Positions 1 to 7,055 of a stretch of 8,386 bases of DNA are shown here, one piece after another. The notes beneath the pieces were generated by a model. The model was not told the origin of the DNA. It did not search any database and was given only the letters and a program-made list of their open reading frames with translations. The position numbers and the translations under genes were made by a program. Location: the NCBI GenBank assembly GCA_018381425.1, contig JAGZRY010000058.1:1-8386 (forward strand), in the 5' to 3' direction. The number at the start of each line of letters is the position of its first letter. Position 1 is the stretch's first letter. This DNA is from Haemophilus parainfluenzae. GTDB taxonomy: Bacteria > Pseudomonadota > Gammaproteobacteria > Enterobacterales > Pasteurellaceae.

Positions 1-426
1 CTTTTCTTAGGTCGTGGTGAGTTCTACCCTATCGCAATGGAAGCTTCATTGAAGTTAAAAGAAATTTCTTATATCCATGCTGAAGCTTATGCAGCAGGTG
101 AATTAAAACACGGTCCACTTGCCTTGATTGATGCGGACATGCCGGTTATCGTGGTGGCACCAAACAATGAATTACTTGAAAAAGTGAAATCAAACATTGA
201 AGAGGTACGCGCACGTGGTGGTCAACTTTATGTATTCGCCGATAAAGAAGCGGGCTTCACACCAAGTGAAGGCATGAAAATCATCACCATGCCAAAAGTA
301 AATGAAATTGTTGCACCAATTTTCTATACCGTTCCAATGCAATTATTGTCATACCATGTAGCATTAATTAAAGGAACCGACGTGGATCAACCTCGTAACT
401 TAGCAAAATCGGTAACAGTAGAATAA
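1..426 (+). CDS. glmS: Glutamine--fructose-6-phosphate aminotransferase (isomerizing), C-terminal 141 residues
   Basis: This is the 3' end of GlmS, which makes glucosamine-6-phosphate from fructose-6-phosphate and glutamine, the first step toward UDP-GlcNAc for peptidoglycan and lipid A. The reading frame is open from base 1, so the gene starts outside the window; the full protein is about 610 residues in relatives. Visible here is the second half of the isomerase (SIS) domain. The hallmark block [18 protein letters not shown] carries catalytic Glu and Lys residues, and the C-tail [13 protein letters not shown] includes the conserved Lys that closes the sugar site. The sequence is nearly identical to E. 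coli GlmS over the whole stretch, apart from EAS in place of the usual EGA. The stop codon overlaps an uptake signal and is followed by a hairpin terminator shared with lpxH. Identification is very secure. Confidence 0.97.
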   Translation, partial: LFLGRGEFYPIAMEASLKLKEISYIHAEAYAAGELKHGPLALIDADMPVIVVAPNNELLEKVKSNIEEVRARGGQLYVFADKEAGFTPSEGMKIITMPKVNEIVAPIFYTVPMQLLSYHVALIKGTDVDQPRNLAKSVTVE

Positions 427-434
427 AGTGCGGT
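426..434 (+). repeat. DNA uptake signal sequence (USS), exact core
   Basis: Exact AAGTGCGGT, the Hin-type uptake signal of Haemophilus and relatives. Its first A is the last base of the glmS stop codon. Downstream bases are AT-rich, as in the extended consensus. Confidence 0.93.
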
Positions 435-458
435 TGAAAATCAGCACATTTTAATACA

Positions 459-488
459 AAAAAGCACAGGTTTAATCCTGTGCTTTTT
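459..488. terminator. Bidirectional Rho-independent terminator between glmS and lpxH
   Basis: The arms AAAAAGCACAGG (459-470) and CCTGTGCTTTTT (477-488) pair perfectly around a 6-base loop. A T-tract lies on the right for glmS and an A-tract on the left for lpxH, so the hairpin can stop both convergent transcripts. Only two bases separate it from the lpxH stop codon. Confidence 0.9.
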
Positions 489-490
489 GT

Positions 491-1195
491 TTAAATAAAC
501 CGATAACCGTTTTCTGTCACTTCCAAAATTGAGGCATAATCCTTTCGCCAATCGCCTAACACAATTCGCGTGTATGTTTCTTCCTGATGAATAGCTTCTC
601 GATGCGTATGACCGTGAATTAACCGCTCAACGCCAAATTCTTTCACTGTTTGTGCCGTAAACTCTAAACTCACATCCATAATATCCAGTGACTTATATTG
701 CTTATCTTGTTTACTCTTCGCGCGAATTTTCTCTGCAATTTTTAACCGCACTTTTAGTGGCAAACATAAAAACAGCCTTTGTCGCCAATTTTGATGCACT
801 TTTCGGCGAAATTGCTGATATTTCACATCATCAACACATAAGGTATCGCCATGACAAATTAAGGTTTTCACACCATAAAGATCAACACAATGATAGTCTG
901 GCAACAACGTTACACCACAATCTTGTGCAAATTTTTTCCCGACAAGAAAATCTCGATTACCATGAATGAAATAACAAGCTATGCCCTTTTCTGTCAGGTT
1001 TTTGATCTGCTGTTTGACTTGTGAGATTAAAGGTGAAGTTTCATCGTCACCAATCCAAAAATCAAAAAGATCCCCCAAAATATAAACCTCTTGGGCTTCT
1101 TGTGCTTTGTTTTGCATAAAATCGTTAAAAAGTGCGGTTAATTCTGGATGAGTTTCGCTCAAATGAAGATCTGCAATAAAATAAATGGGTTTCAT
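491..1195 (-). CDS. lpxH: UDP-2,3-diacylglucosamine diphosphatase (lipid A biosynthesis)
   Basis: LpxH cleaves UDP-2,3-diacylglucosamine to lipid X and UMP, the fourth step of lipid A synthesis, at the inner face of the cytoplasmic membrane. The 234-residue product is close to the roughly 240 of E. coli. It has the full calcineurin-like metallophosphatase set: D9 and H11 (ADLHLSE), D42 ([11 protein letters not shown]), N80 (GNRDF), H115 (CHGD), and H196 and H198 (HGHTHR). All sit one residue later than the E. coli Mn ligands. A basic stretch near residues 130-165 matches the lid region that binds acyl chains. The start at 1195 has GGAA five bases upstream. The gene diverges from plsC and converges with glmS. 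Two exact uptake signals lie inside it. Nothing suggests damage. Confidence 0.96.
   Translation of the reverse strand: MKPIYFIADLHLSETHPELTALFNDFMQNKAQEAQEVYILGDLFDFWIGDDETSPLISQVKQQIKNLTEKGIACYFIHGNRDFLVGKKFAQDCGVTLLPDYHCVDLYGVKTLICHGDTLCVDDVKYQQFRRKVHQNWRQRLFLCLPLKVRLKIAEKIRAKSKQDKQYKSLDIMDVSLEFTAQTVKEFGVERLIHGHTHREAIHQEETYTRIVLGDWRKDYASILEVTENGYRFI
745..753 (-). repeat. USS, exact core, inside lpxH
   Basis: ACCGCACTT on the plus strand. In the lpxH sense strand it reads AAGTGCGGT and encodes part of K-V-R-L (residues 148-151). Confidence 0.9.
1130..1138 (+). repeat. USS, exact core, inside lpxH
   Basis: AAGTGCGGT on the plus strand, antisense to lpxH. In the lpxH reading frame it encodes T-A-L near residues 20-22. 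It is preceded by AAA, which fits the extended consensus. Confidence 0.92.
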
Positions 1196-1227
1196 AACTA
1201 TTCCGTCATTTTTTTCATTAGATTAGC

Positions 1228-1254
1228 ACACATTTTTGTGTAATTTGCTATACT
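1228..1254 (+). promoter_or_regulatory. Candidate plsC promoter (extended -10) with small inverted repeat
   Basis: TGCTATACT at 1246-1254 is a good extended -10 element (TGn plus TATACT), 28 bases before the plsC start. No convincing -35 lies 16-18 bases upstream, as expected if the extended -10 suffices. The inverted repeat ACACA-TTTT-TGTGT (1228-1241) sits where a -35 would be and could be an operator or chance. The whole 1196-1282 gap also has to drive lpxH leftward, and no clear lpxH promoter was found in it. Confidence 0.5.
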
Positions 1255-1282
1255 TTCCAAAAATTTTAATTAGGTATTTTCT

Positions 1283-2005
1283 ATGTTAAAAATCGCCAGA
1301 ATTCTCATCGTTACACTTTGTTGTATTTTAATTTGTGTGCTCGGTACGATCTATTCCTTTATTCGTTTTAAAAATCCAAGCAATGTGGGCGTTATGGCTC
1401 GCTGGTTTGGCCGCTTATACCCTTTATTTGGCTTGGAAGTAGAACACCGTTTTCCACAAAATAAAGAGAATATGCCGCGTTGTATTTATATCGGTAACCA
1501 CCAAAATAATTTCGATATGGTAACTATCTCTTACATGGTATTACCTCGTACGGTAAGTGTAGGTAAAAAAAGCCTGATTTGGATTCCTTTCTTCGGTATT
1601 TTATATTGGGTGACAGGCAATATTTTCTTGGATCGTGAAAATCGCTCTAAAGCACACAGCACCATGACGGAACTTGCTCGCCGTATCAATAAAGACAACC
1701 TGTCAATTTGGATGTTCCCTGAAGGTACACGTAGCCGTGGTCGCGGCTTATTGCCATTCAAAACAGGCGCATTCCATGCAGCGATTGCGGCTGGCGTACC
1801 AATCGTGCCCGTTGTGTGTTCAACGACGCATAACAAAATTGATTTAAATCGTTGGGATAACGGTAAAGTGATTTGTGAAATGATGGAGCCGATTGATGTG
1901 TCATCCTACACAAAAGACAATGTTCGCGAACTTGCTACTTACTGCCACGATTTGATGGAAAAACGCATCGCTGAACTTGATGCTGAAATTGCACAAGGAA
2001 AATAA
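1283..2005 (+). CDS. plsC: 1-acyl-sn-glycerol-3-phosphate acyltransferase
   Basis: PlsC transfers an acyl chain to position 2 of lysophosphatidic acid, making phosphatidic acid, the precursor of all membrane phospholipids. It acts at the inner membrane. The 240-residue product has a hydrophobic N-terminal segment (residues about 5-27), then the acyltransferase blocks in order: NHQNNFD (72-78, the NHx4D catalytic pair H73 and D78), GNIFLDR (112-118), FPEGTRSRG (145-153, acyl acceptor binding) and GVPIVPV (171-177). The length matches E. coli PlsC (about 245). The start at 1283 has a weak AGG about 8 bases upstream and lies downstream of an extended -10 element. Its stop is one base from the ftsP start, so the two are very likely co-transcribed and translationally coupled. 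In E. coli ftsP (sufI) also follows plsC. Confidence 0.96.
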   Translation: MLKIARILIVTLCCILICVLGTIYSFIRFKNPSNVGVMARWFGRLYPLFGLEVEHRFPQNKENMPRCIYIGNHQNNFDMVTISYMVLPRTVSVGKKSLIWIPFFGILYWVTGNIFLDRENRSKAHSTMTELARRINKDNLSIWMFPEGTRSRGRGLLPFKTGAFHAAIAAGVPIVPVVCSTTHNKIDLNRWDNGKVICEMMEPIDVSSYTKDNVRELATYCHDLMEKRIAELDAEIAQGK

Positions 2006-2006
2006 T

Positions 2007-3416
2007 ATGTTGCGTCTTTCTCGTCGCCAATTATTAAAAACTACCGCAATTTCAACCGCACTTGCTGCCACACCTCAATCGGTATTAGCGGCATCCCGTG
2101 AAAAATTAACCATTCCGCCGTTGATGGAAGCAAAACGTGGTCGCCCAATTATTCTTAATATGGAAGAAACCGGCTACAAGTTAGATGGCTCACATAGTGT
2201 CAGTGTATGGGGCTTTAACGGCAATTATCTTGGACCCACTATTCGCATCAAATCGGGTTCCTTTGCAAAACTCAATTATCACAACAATTTGCCACAAAGT
2301 ATTGCTCTCTCTATTCAGGGATTACAAGCCAGTGGCGAATTATTTGGTGGCGCGGCAAAAGTCCTCAAAAAAGGAGAATCTTGGGCACCAATTATCCCAA
2401 TAGACCAATCTGCCGCGACTTGTTGGTATCGTTCTGCCACCCTTGCGAACTCGGCCTATCAAACCTATCGCGGCATTGTGGGAATGTGGTTAATTGAAGA
2501 TGATCAAAGCCTAAAATCACAACTTCCTCATAAATATGGCGTGGACGATATTCCATTAATCTTACAAGACATGGAATTTAACGGCGACGGATTACAATTA
2601 TTTAAGCAAAATCAACCGCACTTTGTCGGTAATCGTCTTCTCGTTAATGGGCAGGAAGCGCCTTATCTCGATGTCCCTCGCGGCTGGGTGCGTTTGCGTT
2701 TGCTCAATGCTTCATTAGCAAGAGCCTATGACCTCCGTTTAGATAACGAACAAGACATGTTGCTCGTTGCACGAGACCTAGGCTTTTTACCACAAGGCAA
2801 AGCAATTAATTCTCTCATTCTTGCACCAGGTGAACGTGCTGAAGTATTAGTCAATTTAAGCGAAGGAGAAGGTGTATCGCTCATCTCTGGGGCTAAACGT
2901 GGTTTCTTCGACAAAATCAAAAATGTGTTCAGCTCAGGCAATGATTTTGCAGATAACACCGTTTTAGAACTTCGCCCACAAGGTGAAATCTCCGCATTCA
3001 GTAAAAAAATGAATGAGTCATTTAACACTGATGTCACGGCTATGCTCGAAAGCAAAATCGCGCAAGAACGTACCTTTGAATTGGATGTCACGAATGGCTT
3101 AATCAACAAACAACGCTTTGACCCACGTCGAGTTGATGTTTCGGCTAAAGTAGGTACTGTCGAACGTTGGATCATCAACAGCTCTCTGCCTGTCGGTTTC
3201 ACCATTCAAGGCGCTAAATTTGTGATTGAAAGCCAAGATGATGTCAACGTTGATGCGTCGGAACTTGCTTGGAAAGACACGGTTTGGGTGAAAAAGAAAG
3301 TACAAATTTTAGTAAAATTTGAACAACCTTCGTCAAATACCCATCCATTCTTATTTGGTTCATCCAATTTAATGCTAGCAGATATGGGCTGCCTTGGTAT
3401 AACGATCGTTCAATAA
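2007..3416 (+). CDS. ftsP: Cell division protein FtsP (SufI), Tat-exported cupredoxin-like
   Basis: FtsP is a periplasmic protein that stabilises the divisome under stress and is a classic Tat substrate. The product is 469 residues against 470 in E. coli. The start at 2007 is preferred because AAGGA (1995-1999) lies 7 bases upstream and the twin-arginine signal follows at once: SRRQLLK at residues 5-11, a hydrophobic core, then VLAA near residue 28. An in-frame ATG at 1977 lies inside plsC and would put ten extra residues before the signal. Three cupredoxin domains are implied by blocks such as [12 protein letters not shown] (73-84). The copper ligands of true multicopper oxidases are absent: LSIQG (101-105) replaces [15 protein letters not shown] replaces the WYHxHxH block, and the C-terminus lacks HCHxxxH. 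This is normal for FtsP and points to a structural role. Two uptake signals lie inside. Confidence 0.95.
   Translation: MLRLSRRQLLKTTAISTALAATPQSVLAASREKLTIPPLMEAKRGRPIILNMEETGYKLDGSHSVSVWGFNGNYLGPTIRIKSGSFAKLNYHNNLPQSIALSIQGLQASGELFGGAAKVLKKGESWAPIIPIDQSAATCWYRSATLANSAYQTYRGIVGMWLIEDDQSLKSQLPHKYGVDDIPLILQDMEFNGDGLQLFKQNQPHFVGNRLLVNGQEAPYLDVPRGWVRLRLLNASLARAYDLRLDNEQDMLLVARDLGFLPQGKAINSLILAPGERAEVLVNLSEGEGVSLISGAKRGFFDKIKNVFSSGNDFADNTVLELRPQGEISAFSKKMNESFNTDVTAMLESKIAQERTFELDVTNGLINKQRFDPRRVDVSAKVGTVERWIINSSLPVGFTIQGAKFVIESQDDVNVDASELAWKDTVWVKKKVQILVKFEQPSSNTHPFLFGSSNLMLADMGCLGITIVQ
2055..2063 (-). repeat. USS, exact core, in the ftsP signal-peptide codons
   Basis: ACCGCACTT in frame with ftsP, encoding T17-A18-L19 in the hydrophobic core of the Tat signal peptide. 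Confidence 0.9.
2615..2623 (-). repeat. USS, exact core, inside ftsP
   Basis: ACCGCACTT, read in ftsP as part of Q-P-H-F. Confidence 0.9.
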
Positions 3417-3442
3417 AATAATGATATAAAAAGGAATCTAAC

Positions 3443-3923
3443 ATGAAAAAAATCTCAACATTCGCTTTAATTGCGACCTTATTTTCAACAGGCGCATTCA
3501 CTGCGGCACCAGAATAGATACGACTAAAGATACTGCAAATGAGCCGACTATTTATCTCTCTGTGTTTGATAGAACTCAAGAGCCATCACCTGATTTAAAT
3601 AAAAAAGAAACCTCTCGTTCCAATAAAACTGAGAAAGTATGTTGGGTAGCAACGGGGAATTTTGGTAAAAAGCAACGGTAAGTGAAACCTTTAAGGCTCA
3701 AGCTAAAATTGAATTTACAAGCATAATTGAAAATGCCAAAGTCGTTTCATCACCTAATAAAAAACTCCATACCATCACTTATACCAGACCTACAATTGAT
3801 AATGGTAAGTATATGATGAACTGTTGGGCATTCGACCGCCGAGCTCCAATCGGCAAATATGTGCTGACTGTCAAAATCGGTAAACATGAATTTGAAAAAC
3901 AAGTTTTCCACGTGACTGAGTAA
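3443..3923 (+). pseudogene. Broken gene for a small secreted protein of unknown function (two frameshifts)
   Basis: An ATG at 3443 with AAGGA upstream opens a clear Sec-type signal peptide, MKKISTFALIATLFSTGAFTAA, but a TAG at 3515 stops it after 24 codons. Protein-like sequence continues in the next frame from about 3511 (RIDTTKDTANEPTIYLSVFD... to KVCWVATGNFGK) until TAA at 3679. It then resumes in the third frame from 3672 (ATVSETFKAQAKIEF... to GKYVLTVKIGKHEFEKQVFHVTE) and ends with TAA at 3921. Both shifts fit the loss of one base; the second lies at a five-A run (3667-3671). Rejoined, the product is about 160 residues. It has two Cys-Trp motifs (VCW and NCW) that could form a disulfide, and a beta-rich C-terminal half suggesting an Ig-like periplasmic domain (inference). 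The family is not recognised. It lies 26 bases after ftsP with no terminator between, so it was probably the last gene of the plsC-ftsP unit. Sequencing indels could also explain the breaks. Confidence 0.75.
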
Positions 3924-3982
3924 TTAAAAATACACAAAGAAACGACCCGCACTTATATATGCGATGTTTTAAAACTAAAGCA

Positions 3983-4024
3983 AAAGACCGTTTAGAATTC
4001 AATTTTCAGACGGTCTTTCTTTTC
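3983..4024 (+). terminator. Rho-independent terminator after the plsC-ftsP-pseudogene unit
   Basis: Arms AAAGACCGTTT (3983-3993) and AGACGGTCTTT (4008-4018) pair with one G-U wobble around a 14-base loop, followed by the pyrimidine tract CTTTTCT. The right arm plus loop edge contains TTCAGACGGT (4005-4014), nine of ten matches to the Neisseria uptake sequence read in reverse. The rest of 3924-4073 holds only a one-mismatch uptake signal (CCCGCACTT, 3946-3954) and the yjbR leader. Confidence 0.8.
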
Positions 4025-4073
4025 TCTACTTTACGGCTGATAATAAACCCATTCATCATTCAAGGAGCAAACC

Positions 4074-4433
4074 ATGCGCCAAGCACAACAAATCTTTGAT
4101 TATGCAGCCAATCAATATTCGACGCAGCCAGAATATCTTTGGGAAAAATATCCCAAATATGCCATCTTGCGCCATGGTAATGCCAAAGGGAAATGGTATG
4201 CACTTATTGGCAAAATCAGAAAAATGAAGCTTGGTTTACAAGAAGAAGGAGAGACTGATTTTATCAATCTCAAATGTCCACCCGATATGGTGAGTATTTT
4301 GAGACAATCACCTAATTTCTTACCCGACTACCACATGAACAAAACTCACTGGCTAGCGATTGTGTTAGATCATGGCGTAGAAACCGAAGAAATCTTCAAA
4401 TTGTTGGATTGGAGCTACGACTTAACAAAGTAG
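4074..4433 (+). CDS. MmcQ/YjbR family protein (DNA-binding-like fold)
   Basis: A 119-residue cytoplasmic protein of the YjbR/MmcQ family (CyaY-like fold), known by structure but without a settled function; family members are often called DNA-binding proteins on fold alone. Family blocks are plain: the N-terminal helix, YLWEKYPKYAILRH (21-34), WYALIGKI (41-48), then NLKCPP (65-70), the hallmark YHMNKTHW (86-93), and the ending LLDWSYDLT (110-118). The length is usual and the gene looks intact. The start at 4074 has AAGGAG (4062-4067) six bases upstream. A GATAAT at 4039-4044 could be its -10, but no good -35 is seen. It stands alone, behind a terminator and followed by a 133-base gap with no obvious hairpin, so some read-through into the ABC operon is possible. 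Confidence 0.88.
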   Translation: MRQAQQIFDYAANQYSTQPEYLWEKYPKYAILRHGNAKGKWYALIGKIRKMKLGLQEEGETDFINLKCPPDMVSILRQSPNFLPDYHMNKTHWLAIVLDHGVETEEIFKLLDWSYDLTK

Positions 4434-4460
4434 GAGAATTTAAAAACACCTAAAAATCTG

Positions 4461-4469
4461 ACCGCACTT
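4461..4469 (-). repeat. USS, exact core, intergenic
   Basis: ACCGCACTT. In the reverse direction it reads AAAAGTGCGGT followed by an AT-rich stretch (CAGATTTTTAG), a good match to the extended consensus. It lies between the yjbR-family gene and the ABC-transporter operon. Confidence 0.94.
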
Positions 4470-4478
4470 TTGTCTTTC

Positions 4479-4507
4479 TTTACTTTAGTCACAGCTAGTA
4501 AGATAAT
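4479..4507 (+). promoter_or_regulatory. Candidate promoter of the ABC transporter-NnrS operon
   Basis: TTTACT (4479-4484) and GATAAT (4502-4507) are separated by 17 bases, matching -35 at four of six and -10 at five of six positions. Transcription would begin near 4514, about 50 bases before the first gene. No convincing FNR (TTGAT-N4-ATCAA) or NsrR-type palindrome was found in this gap. Confidence 0.4.
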
Positions 4508-4529
4508 AAATGAAAACTATTATCAAAAT

Positions 4530-4546
4530 ACAAGTGTTAGACTTGT
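4530..4546. promoter_or_regulatory. Perfect inverted repeat in the operon leader, possible operator
   Basis: ACAAGT-GTTAG-ACTTGT, a perfect 6-bp repeat with a 5-base spacer, 20 bases before the start codon and just before the ribosome site AAGGAG (4555-4560). It would fall in the 5' untranslated region, so it may bind a repressor or form a small RNA hairpin. It does not match a regulator site I recognise. Confidence 0.4.
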
Positions 4547-4566
4547 TTCATTATAAGGAGATAATC

Positions 4567-5544
4567 ATGACAATGAATAGACGTGATTTTTTAAGAATGA
4601 GCGCAGCACTCACGGCAGCGGGCATGTCGCCTTCTCTCTTTGCAGCAACAAAAGAGCAATTTACCATTTATGGCGCACCAGCGATGCCAAGTGTGACCAT
4701 TGCGGTGGCGGCAGCACAAGGTAAATTAGCCAAACAAGCGGATGTAGCATTAGAAATTTGGCGTTCGCCTGATCAGTTGCGTGCGGGTGTAGCAAGTGGG
4801 CAATTTAAGGTGATGATGAGCCCAAGTAATGTCGGTGTGAATTTACGTAATCAAGGGCAACAAGTTGGCATGGTAAATATTCTTACCAATGGGATTACGC
4901 AGTTGATGTGTAAAGGTGGTGCTATTACTTCACCGCAAGAATTAGTGGGTAAAAAAATCCTTGTGCCATTTAAAAACGATATGCCAGACATCGTGTTGCA
5001 AGCTTTACTGAAAAAACTAAATATTGATATTAATAAAGTGGATATCACCTATGCGGCGACACCAACTGAAGCAATTGGTTTGTTCTTGCTTAAAGATTTC
5101 CATGCGGCAATCTTGCCAGAACCAATGGCAAGTGCAGTTGTGCAGAAAGCTAAAATTGTCGGTACGGAGATTGTACGCGGCTTCGATTTAGTGAAAGAAT
5201 GGGGACAAGCGTTTAACACGAAACCACTTATTCCAATGGCGGGCATTATTGCTAACGAAGAATACTTCCATACACACAAGGCAGAGTTTGATCTACTTCA
5301 CCAAGATTTAAGTGATGCGTTAAACTGGATTATGGCTAACCGCAAAAGTGCGGCTGAAATTGGCGCTAATTATCTTCCTGCTCCAGAAGCTGCTATTGAA
5401 ATGGGCTTAGACGGTGCTCGCTTAACGGTGACCAAAGCCAGTGAACTGAAAAATGAAATCATGCAATTCTATGAAACTTTGATGGAGTTCAATCCTAAAC
5501 TCTTAGGTGGTAAATTACCAGATGATAAATTCTTCTTGGCTTAA
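4567..5544 (+). CDS. ABC transporter substrate-binding protein, Tat-exported, NMT1/THI5-TauA type
   Basis: A 325-residue periplasmic binding protein that would deliver a small ligand to the permease and ATPase encoded next. The start at 4567 is chosen because AAGGAG lies about 6 bases upstream and a twin-arginine signal begins at once: NRRDFLRM at residues 4-11, hydrophobic stretch, then SLFAA near residue 27. The in-frame ATG at 4510 would add 19 residues ahead of the signal and lacks a ribosome site. The mature part has the two-lobe pattern of the NMT1/NrtA-TauA superfamily: YGAPAMPSVTIAVAAAQG, DQLRAGVASGQFKVMMSPSNVG, ELVGKKILVPF and the hinge-side block AAILPEPMASAV. Members bind pyrimidines such as HMP, nitrate, sulfonates or flavins; the residues visible here do not decide among these. 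A Tat rather than Sec signal is less usual for such proteins. No thiamine riboswitch precedes it. Confidence 0.85.
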   Translation: MTMNRRDFLRMSAALTAAGMSPSLFAATKEQFTIYGAPAMPSVTIAVAAAQGKLAKQADVALEIWRSPDQLRAGVASGQFKVMMSPSNVGVNLRNQGQQVGMVNILTNGITQLMCKGGAITSPQELVGKKILVPFKNDMPDIVLQALLKKLNIDINKVDITYAATPTEAIGLFLLKDFHAAILPEPMASAVVQKAKIVGTEIVRGFDLVKEWGQAFNTKPLIPMAGIIANEEYFHTHKAEFDLLHQDLSDALNWIMANRKSAAEIGANYLPAPEAAIEMGLDGARLTVTKASELKNEIMQFYETLMEFNPKLLGGKLPDDKFFLA

Positions 5545-5565
5545 TTTGAAACAGAATCACATAAC

Positions 5566-6363
5566 ATGATTAAAACTGACAAAATCCGTAAACCACAACC
5601 AGTCCTGTTTTACATCATCGACTACCTCTGGAGCGGTTTTACCGGCCTGAGTGTGGCGATGATGGTTGTTGCTTTGTGGGCTTGGGGCAGTGCGATATTT
5701 GGTGAATTTATGCTGCCTGCTCCCGCGGATGTTTTTCAAAAAGCCCTTGAGCTGCTCGAGCATTTCCAACAAAACGAAATCGCTATTTCGTTATGGCGTT
5801 CTGTGGTGGGTATTACCATTGCATTAGTCGCAGGCTTAGCCGCGGGGCTGATTGCGGGGAGCTTTAAAACCGCTATGGCATTGCTCAAGCCCGTCATTAC
5901 GATTTTGTTAGCCATGCCGCCAATTATTTGGGTTGTGATGGCATTATTTTGGTTTGGATTTGGCAACCCAAGTGTGCTATTTACCATTATCGTATTAGTC
6001 GCCCCGCTGACCTTTGCCGGTGCAGCCATGGGCATGGCAAGTGTAAACAAACAACATGAAGAATTGTTTGATGCGTACAAACTCGGATTGTGGAAAAAAA
6101 TCCGCTATTTGTATGTTCCCCATCTCACGGGCTATGTGATTTCCAGTATTGGTGTCGCGGTTGCTATGGGTGTGAAAGTGGTAATTATGGCAGAGCTTTT
6201 AGGTGCCAATGAAGGTGTAGGTGCAAAAATTGCCGATGCCAGAGCCATGTTAGATACATCAACGGTCATGGCTTATGTGCTGTTAGTGATTGTGTTTGTT
6301 TCCCTCTTTGAATATTTAATTACCAAGCCATTGGAAATCCTATTTATGCCGTGGAGAAGATAA
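5566..6363 (+). CDS. ABC transporter permease (NitT/TauT-like, BPD_transp_1)
   Basis: Inner-membrane permease of 265 residues, usual for the SsuC/TauC/ThiX group, expected to work as a homodimer. Membrane segments are likely near residues 27-46, 78-100, 107-130, 136-158, 190-212 and 233-252. The cytoplasmic EAA loop that contacts the ATPase is clear at about 165-187 (EELFDAYKLGLWKKIRYLYV, then PHL). The start lies 21 bases after the binding-protein stop. Its own ribosome site is weak, so translation probably depends on coupling with the upstream gene. The stop overlaps the next start as TAATG. The order binding protein, permease, ATPase is the standard uptake arrangement. Confidence 0.9.
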   Translation: MIKTDKIRKPQPVLFYIIDYLWSGFTGLSVAMMVVALWAWGSAIFGEFMLPAPADVFQKALELLEHFQQNEIAISLWRSVVGITIALVAGLAAGLIAGSFKTAMALLKPVITILLAMPPIIWVVMALFWFGFGNPSVLFTIIVLVAPLTFAGAAMGMASVNKQHEELFDAYKLGLWKKIRYLYVPHLTGYVISSIGVAVAMGVKVVIMAELLGANEGVGAKIADARAMLDTSTVMAYVLLVIVFVSLFEYLITKPLEILFMPWRR

Positions 6364-7055
6364 TGCTGAGCTTAAAGAATGTGCGTTTTGAAATTCTCCG
6401 CGATCCCATTGTGCGCGATTTCAGTATGGATTTACAACCAGGCGAAGTGAAAACCTTATTCGGTCCAAGCGGTTGTGGCAAAACTACGGTGCTGCGTTTA
6501 ATTTCAGGTTTAGAAACGCCAAAATCGGGCGAAATCAATAATACATTTCGTAAAACGGGCTTTCTGTTTCAAGAAAATCGTCTATTAGAAAATCTCACTG
6601 CCATGCAGAATATCGCCATTTTTATGGATAATTCCAATGAAAATGAAATCATTGCACTGGCAGAAAAGATCGGACTTTCCTCTGGGGATTTGAATAAATA
6701 CCCGACCGAATTATCGGGCGGTATGGCAAAACGCGTGGCATTCTTGCGTCTATTACTATGCGGCTGTGATTTAGCCTTATTGGACGAACCTTTTGTCGGT
6801 TTGGATCGCGATTTACGTGATATTTTAGCCGCCATGTTAGTGGAAAAAATTGAGCAGCAAGGCATGGCTTGCATTTTAGTGACGCACGATCGCTTTGAAG
6901 CGGCTCGATTAAGCCGAGAGATTATGCAGCTTTCTCCAAAAGGGATGGATGTTCAAAATGTGATTACCTTGCCAACGCCATTATCCGAACGTAATTCAGC
7001 CTTTGAAGAAACCGTAGTCGCACGCGAATTTCAAGGAATCCATTACTATGAATAA
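6363..7055 (+). CDS. ABC transporter ATP-binding protein (NitT/TauT-like)
   Basis: Cytoplasmic ATPase that powers the transporter. From the ATG at 6363 it has 230 residues and the full motif set: Walker A GPSGCGKT (34-41), Q-loop FQEN (Q70), signature LSGGMAKRV (117-125, with M where Q is commoner), Walker B LALLDEP (137-143), D-loop GLD (146-148) and H-loop H175 (VTHD). The ATG at 6363 shares a base with the permease stop (TAATG), with GGAG six bases upstream. An in-frame GTG at 6351 would add four residues and is less likely. The gene overlaps the next one by 8 bases. At 230 residues it is on the short side for its group, but all catalytic parts are present. Confidence 0.92.
   Translation: MLSLKNVRFEILRDPIVRDFSMDLQPGEVKTLFGPSGCGKTTVLRLISGLETPKSGEINNTFRKTGFLFQENRLLENLTAMQNIAIFMDNSNENEIIALAEKIGLSSGDLNKYPTELSGGMAKRVAFLRLLLCGCDLALLDEPFVGLDRDLRDILAAMLVEKIEQQGMACILVTHDRFEAARLSREIMQLSPKGMDVQNVITLPTPLSERNSAFEETVVAREFQGIHYYE

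Noticed and set aside
688..969. Open frame of 93 codons on the plus strand
   Set aside because: It lies wholly antisense to lpxH, lacks a ribosome site and has no recognisable domain; LpxH motifs fix the true frame.
2726..3205. 159-codon open frame on the minus strand
   Set aside because: Antisense to ftsP, with low-complexity Ser/Arg-rich translation typical of a shadow frame.
2007..3416. Multicopper oxidase such as CueO
   Set aside because: The fold is related, but all copper-ligand motifs (HWHG, HxH, HCHxxxH) are missing, and length, Tat signal and position after plsC fit FtsP.
3244..3579. 111-codon open frame on the minus strand across the ftsP end
   Set aside because: It overlaps the ftsP 3' end and the signal-peptide start of the broken gene, has no ribosome site, and the translation looks random.
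4510..4566. Upstream in-frame ATG for the binding protein
   Set aside because: It would place 19 residues before the twin-arginine signal, has no good ribosome site, and overlaps the inverted repeat; ATG at 4567 has AAGGAG at proper spacing.
4434..4566. Possible thiamine (TPP) riboswitch before an NMT1/THI5-type binding protein
   Set aside because: No conserved THI-box elements such as CTGAGA are present, and the leader is too short after the candidate transcription start.
5346..5354. AAGTGCGGC, one mismatch to the uptake signal
   Set aside because: Single-mismatch copies are expected by chance and this one lies in coding sequence; not counted as a USS.
6465..6473. CCAAGCGGT, eight of nine to the Apl-type uptake signal ACAAGCGGT
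   Set aside because: It falls in the Walker A codons of the ATPase, where the sequence is set by the protein; all exact signals in the window are Hin-type.
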